Assembly (NCBI GenBank): GCA_035937155.1
Contig: DASYVJ010000109.1
Span: forward strand, 1 to 64,000
DNA from: Palsa-870 sp035937155
GTDB lineage: Bacteria > Chloroflexota > Dormibacteria > Dormibacterales > Dormibacteraceae
Direction: 5' to 3'
Length of the DNA stretch: 64,000 nucleotides
Positions 60,857 through 64,000 of the stretch are shown here, in pieces. The notes below the pieces were generated by a model, which was not told where the DNA came from, did not search any database, and worked only from the letters and a program-made list of their open reading frames with translations. The translations under genes were made by a program, and so were the position numbers. Position 1 is the stretch's first letter. Every line of letters starts with the position of its first letter.

Positions 60857-61345
60857 ATGAGCGACCAGAGTGCACGGCATAACCAACCGGCAGGCGGCGT
60901 GTTGCTCGACTCCGCGCAAGAGCCTGGTCTGCGGGCCCTCGGCGGGCGCGCCCACCGCATACCAAAGATTCGAGGTCGTGCCCTGGAGGTACCAGCCACG
61001 ACTGCATGGAAGCGTTGGCAAGATTGGGCCGTAATCGCATTGGGTGTCGTGCTCTTGGTGACTCCGTTCGTGTTCGGAGACACGTCGCAAACGGTCGCTG
61101 CGTCGAGCGCCTACGTTCTCGGCGTGCTGATCGCGCTGTCGGGAGTCCTGAACGCCGCCATGAGGCGAGCGGGCGGGCTTGAGTTCATCCCCGCTGTGCT
61201 GGCCGTCATCCTGTTCATCAGCCCGTGGGCCTTTGGGTTCACCGCGGTCACCGCGCTGGCCTGGTCCGCCTGGATCATCGCCATTCTGATCGTGGTCGCC
61301 CTCGGCACCCTGTACGCACCGCAGAACCGCCGCGCGATCGCGTAG
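60857..61345 (+). CDS. SPW-repeat membrane protein
   Basis: The 162-residue protein has a ~45-residue soluble N-terminus and four hydrophobic segments arranged as two SPW-like repeats: WKRWQDWAVIALGVVLLVTP then, after a break, ILFISPWAFGFTAVTALAW, where the SPW motif is seen as ISPW. Function of these small membrane proteins is unknown. GCAGGAGG lies 8 bases before the ATG at 60857, and a strong terminator follows. Confidence 0.8.
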   Translation: MSDQSARHNQPAGGVLLDSAQEPGLRALGGRAHRIPKIRGRALEVPATTAWKRWQDWAVIALGVVLLVTPFVFGDTSQTVAASSAYVLGVLIALSGVLNAAMRRAGGLEFIPAVLAVILFISPWAFGFTAVTALAWSAWIIAILIVVALGTLYAPQNRRAIA

Positions 61346-61367
61346 AGCCGAACTAACACTTTGAAGA

Positions 61368-61397
61368 GGCGGGACCCCAATGGTCCCGCCCCATTTT
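61368..61397 (+). terminator. Intrinsic terminator after the SPW-repeat gene
   Basis: A perfect 9-bp stem (GGCGGGACC with GGTCCCGCC) has a 5-base loop and is followed by CCATTTTT. It is one of the two clearest rho-independent terminators in the window. Confidence 0.9.
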
Positions 61398-61439
61398 TGT
61401 CTGTCTTATCTCTTTCGCGTGCTCGAGTAGCCTTATTCG

Positions 61440-61724
61440 ATGGTCAGCGTGCACGCTGAGACTAAAGGCGATGACTGGGTATGTGAAGTCAATGTCGACC
61501 ATGCCGGTCAACGCACGCGGCATTCGGTAACTGTCAAGCGAGCCGACCTCGAGCGCTGGGGCGACGGGCTCGAGCATGCGGACGTAGAACGCCTGGTCGC
61601 GCGGAGCTTCGATTTCCTTCTCGAGAACGAGCCCCCGAACGCGATACTCGCCAGCTTCGATCTTCGGGTGATCCAGAGTTACTTCCCGGAGTACGACAGC
61701 GCTATCAAGCGCCAACAGCCTTGA
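61440..61724 (+). CDS. Conserved hypothetical protein
   Basis: The 94-residue protein has a beta-rich start (MVSVHAETKGDDWVCEVNV) and a helical end (LVARSFDFLLENEPPNAIL then VIQSYFPEYDSAI). The composition and smooth codon use suggest a real gene. No family is recognised. Its stop overlaps the haloacid dehalogenase start (TTGA), so it is the first gene of that operon. Confidence 0.7.
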   Translation: MVSVHAETKGDDWVCEVNVDHAGQRTRHSVTVKRADLERWGDGLEHADVERLVARSFDFLLENEPPNAILASFDLRVIQSYFPEYDSAIKRQQP

Positions 61725-62428
61725 GCGACGTGCGTGCGCTGACGTTCGACATCTTCGGCACCACTGTGGATTGGCGTTCGGGAGTTGCCGCCGAGGCTCG
61801 GCGCCTGGGCGCGCTCGCCGGCGTGCACGCCGACTGGGACCGGCTCGCGGACGCTTGGCGCGCGCTCTACATGCCTTCAATGAACAGGGTGCGCAGCGGC
61901 GAGCTGCCGTGGACCAACTTCGACCGGCTTCATCGCATGTCGCTCGACCAGGTGTTACGCGATCTCGGCGCAGAAGGGTTCGACTTGACGGCGCGCGAGG
62001 CACTGACCGGCTCCTGGGAGCGCCTGGCCCCGTGGCCCGACACAGTGCAAGGCCTTACGCGCCTCGGCACGAAGTTCACGGTGGCGACCCTATCGAATGG
62101 CAATCGCTCCCAGCAGGCCGCACTGGTCGAATTCGGCGGTTTACCCTTCCAGCGCCTTCTATCCGCGGAGGACTTCCACCACTACAAACCCGACCCAGAG
62201 GTCTACCTCGGCGCGGCTTCTGCGCTTGGGCTGAAACCCGGCCAGGTGATGATGGTGGCGGCGCACAAGGGGGACCTGCGTGCCGCTCAGGCCGCGGGCC
62301 TGCGGGCGGCATTCGTCGAACGCCCGCTGGAGAAAGGACCCGGTGGAGGCGCAGACCTTCTACCTGATCCGCCCGCCGACGTGCAGGCCACCGACTTCAT
62401 GGATCTTGCAGACAAGTTGGGCTGCTAG
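61721..62428 (+). CDS. Haloacid dehalogenase type II
   Basis: The 235-residue protein is a HAD-superfamily hydrolase of the L-2-haloacid dehalogenase type. The nucleophile Asp is in ALTFDIFGTTVDW, the Ser motif in VATLSNGNRSQQAAL, the Lys in HHYKPDPEVYLGAA and the last motif in MVAAHKGDLRAAQAAGL, where most dehalogenases have AAHxxDL. The usual substrate is a 2-haloalkanoate, but many relatives act on phosphates. The start is TTG, overlapping the upstream stop. CydA follows 2 bases downstream. Confidence 0.88.
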   Translation: MSDVRALTFDIFGTTVDWRSGVAAEARRLGALAGVHADWDRLADAWRALYMPSMNRVRSGELPWTNFDRLHRMSLDQVLRDLGAEGFDLTAREALTGSWERLAPWPDTVQGLTRLGTKFTVATLSNGNRSQQAALVEFGGLPFQRLLSAEDFHHYKPDPEVYLGAASALGLKPGQVMMVAAHKGDLRAAQAAGLRAAFVERPLEKGPGGGADLLPDPPADVQATDFMDLADKLGC

Positions 62429-62430
62429 AG

Positions 62431-63753
62431 ATGGACAACGCCACACTCGCTCGGGCGACCATGGGAACTTCGCTGGGTTTCCACATCGTTTTCGCGGTGC
62501 TCGGCGTCGGACTACCGCTTCTCATGTCGGTCGCGGAAGGCCTTGCCCTGTTGCGGCACGATGAGGCGTGGATGCAGCTGGCGCGTCGGTGGTCCAGGGC
62601 CTTTGGCATCCTCTTTGCGGTCGGCGCGGTCTCGGGAACCGTGCTCTCGTTCGAGCTCGGCCTCCTCTGGCCCCGCTTCATGGCCTTTTCGGGAGCGATC
62701 TTCGGCCTCCCATTCACCGCCGAAGGGTTTGCCTTCTTTATCGAGGCGATCTTCCTCGGCCTCTACCTGTATGGCTGGAACCGGCTGAGTCCGGTCAAGC
62801 ACTGGCTGACGTCGATCCCGATCGCGCTGAGCGGAGCCGCCAGCTCCCTCTTCGTCGTCATGGCCAACGCGTGGATGAACTCGCCCGCCGGTTTCCGGCT
62901 CGGCCCCGACGGCCTGCTGCTGCGGGTCGACCCCCTTGCCGCCGCCCTCAATCCGTCGACCGCCACCGAGGACCCTCACATGCTGGTGTCGGCCTACGTC
63001 GTCACCGGCTTCCTCGTCGCGGCCGTGTATGCGGCCGGCTTGCTGCGAGGCCGTGATGACATCTTCCATCGCCGCGGCCTTGCCGCAGGCATGGCGATGG
63101 CCGCGGTCGCGATCGTGCTGGCCGGGATCACCGGCGACAGCAGCGCGCGTTTCATATACGGCGCACAGCCGGCCAAGTTCGCTGCGATGGAGGGCCTGTA
63201 CCAAACGCAACGGGGAGCACCGATAACCCTCGGCGGGATCCCGGTCGATTCCCAGCATCGGATCCTTTACGGGATTCAGATCCCGAAAGCCTTGAGCTTC
63301 CTGGCGGCGTTCGATCTCAATGCGGAGGTTCAGGGCCTGGACAGCTTTCCTCCCGACAGGCGCCCGAATCCGGTCCTCGTCCATCTCTCCTTCGATGGCA
63401 TGGTGGGCCTGGGCACGTTCATCGGACTGCTGGCCGCCGCTTTCTGGCTAGGCGTATTCCGACGCCGTTCCATCCCGAAGCGGCGTCTTCTTCTATGGGG
63501 CCTGGTTTTAGCCGGTCCAGCTAGCGTTGGTGCCATGGAAGCGGGTTGGTTCGTGACCGAATTCGGTCGCCAACCCTGGATTGTCTACGGCATCATGCGC
63601 ACCTCCCAGGCTGCGACCAGCGCGCCCGCGCTCGGCTTGACGTTCGCGATCTTCATCGCGATCTATGCGGCCCTGGCGATCACCACCGGGAGGCTCTTGC
63701 TCCTGCTGGCCGCTCGAACCCGCGCAGGTGGACGCGTTGTTTCTAATGAGTAG
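62431..63753 (+). CDS. cydA: Cytochrome bd ubiquinol oxidase subunit I
   Basis: CydA carries the quinol site and hemes b558, b595 and d of the high-affinity terminal oxidase. The 440-residue protein starts ARATMGTSLGFHIVFAVLGVG with the heme-ligand His18, and has GIQIPKALSFLAAFDLNAEV in the Q-loop region and EFGRQPWIVYGIMRTSQA near the C-terminus. The Q-loop is of the short type. It has about nine spans. The ATG follows the dehalogenase stop by 2 bases, and it overlaps cydB by 8 bases. Confidence 0.94.
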   Translation: MDNATLARATMGTSLGFHIVFAVLGVGLPLLMSVAEGLALLRHDEAWMQLARRWSRAFGILFAVGAVSGTVLSFELGLLWPRFMAFSGAIFGLPFTAEGFAFFIEAIFLGLYLYGWNRLSPVKHWLTSIPIALSGAASSLFVVMANAWMNSPAGFRLGPDGLLLRVDPLAAALNPSTATEDPHMLVSAYVVTGFLVAAVYAAGLLRGRDDIFHRRGLAAGMAMAAVAIVLAGITGDSSARFIYGAQPAKFAAMEGLYQTQRGAPITLGGIPVDSQHRILYGIQIPKALSFLAAFDLNAEVQGLDSFPPDRRPNPVLVHLSFDGMVGLGTFIGLLAAAFWLGVFRRRSIPKRRLLLWGLVLAGPASVGAMEAGWFVTEFGRQPWIVYGIMRTSQAATSAPALGLTFAIFIAIYAALAITTGRLLLLLAARTRAGGRVVSNE

Positions 63754-64000
63754 CGCGGAGATCGTCGCAGGCATCCTCTGGCTCGCACTGACGGCATACG
63801 CGGTGCTCGCCGGCGCGGACTTCGGCGGAGGTGTCTGGGATCTTTTCGCGAGCGGGCAGCGCGCCGCCGAGCAGCGCGCCGCGGTCGCTGAGGCGATGGG
63901 CCCGGTCTGGGAGGCGAACCACGTCTGGCTGATCTTCATGATCACGGGGCTGTTCACCGCCTTCCCCATCACATTCGGTGTGCTCGGCCTGGCCCTCTTC
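63746..64000 (+). CDS. cydB: Cytochrome bd ubiquinol oxidase subunit II (3' end outside window)
   Basis: The 85 visible residues begin MSSAEIVAGILWLALTAYAV and contain the CydB hallmarks LAGADFGGGVWDLF and MGPVWEANHVWLIFMITGLFTAFP. The frame is open at the window edge. The ATG at 63746 overlaps the end of cydA by 8 bases, as often in this operon. Confidence 0.93.
   Translation, partial: MSSAEIVAGILWLALTAYAVLAGADFGGGVWDLFASGQRAAEQRAAVAEAMGPVWEANHVWLIFMITGLFTAFPITFGVLGLALF

Noticed and set aside
61721..62428. Haloacid dehalogenase as evidence of halogenated-compound use
   Set aside because: The motifs fit the family, but many relatives are phosphatases, and there is no halo-acid transporter or dehydrogenase nearby.
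1..64000. CRISPR array or active prophage
   Set aside because: I saw no regularly spaced direct repeats and no capsid, terminase or integrase gene. The only mobile traces are transposase pieces and the 137-bp repeats.

Overview
The window is GC-rich bacterial chromosome, densely packed, with many start/stop overlaps (ATGA, GTGA, TTGA, TGATG). Several protein families are typical of soil Actinobacteria and Chloroflexota/Dormibacterota-like lineages: a short GT4-type glycogen/maltose-1-phosphate synthase, a SigK/RskA-type sigma/anti-sigma pair, many lipoproteins and Tat substrates, a GH15 glucodextranase-like enzyme and a SPW-repeat protein. I cannot fix the phylum from sequence alone. The lifestyle suggested is an aerobic or microaerobic soil heterotroph using plant-derived aromatics, oligosaccharides, peptides and polyamines.

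Layout. 1-2.9 kb: the end of an IS481-type transposase, an ECF sigma factor with a coupled small gene, a small regulator/membrane-protein pair and a transposase remnant. 3-13.1 kb: a secreted GH3 beta-glucosidase, then a gamma-glutamyltransferase convergent with a complete Dpp/Opp-type peptide transporter. 13.2-16.9 kb: a decayed zone with two frameshifted pseudogenes, each ending beside a 137-bp repeat that finishes in a tRNA-Asn-like 3' half, plus a cold-shock gene and an MHS-type transporter. 17-20.2 kb: a two-domain cupredoxin, a thioredoxin-like lipoprotein and a CcdA-TlpA fusion. 20.7-24.4 kb: a third 137-bp repeat copy, an S9 peptidase and glycogen synthase.

24.4-36.9 kb is the most coherent block, a 4-hydroxybenzoate/protocatechuate catabolic island. 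It holds pcaB, a PaaK-like CoA ligase with a cysteine hydrolase, a MarR regulator, a complete Liv-type ABC transporter with its binding protein, pobA, pcaHG, pcaC and a MetE-like methyltransferase. A near-identical 30-bp element occurs in front of the transporter operon and between pobA and pcaH, and looks like a shared operator. The later genes of the branch (pcaD, pcaIJ, pcaF) are not in the window.

37.1-44.1 kb carries carbohydrate enzymes: a membrane-tethered GH2 lipoprotein coupled to a small membrane protein, an aldo/keto reductase, and a large GH15 enzyme preceded by a hairpin and a perfect G-quadruplex motif. 44.2-49.9 kb is a polyamine operon: potABCD, a cupin-type XRE regulator and a saccharopine-dehydrogenase-like enzyme. 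Its first gene has no ordinary start codon that would preserve the conserved N-terminus. 50-56.8 kb has CorA, an operon of a diiron protein with a sigma/anti-sigma pair, a DUF4331 protein, a Tat-exported protein, two regulatory or surface proteins and gluconokinase. 56.9-64 kb has oxidoreductases, a LuxR regulator, a haloacid dehalogenase and the start of cydAB, cut by the window edge.
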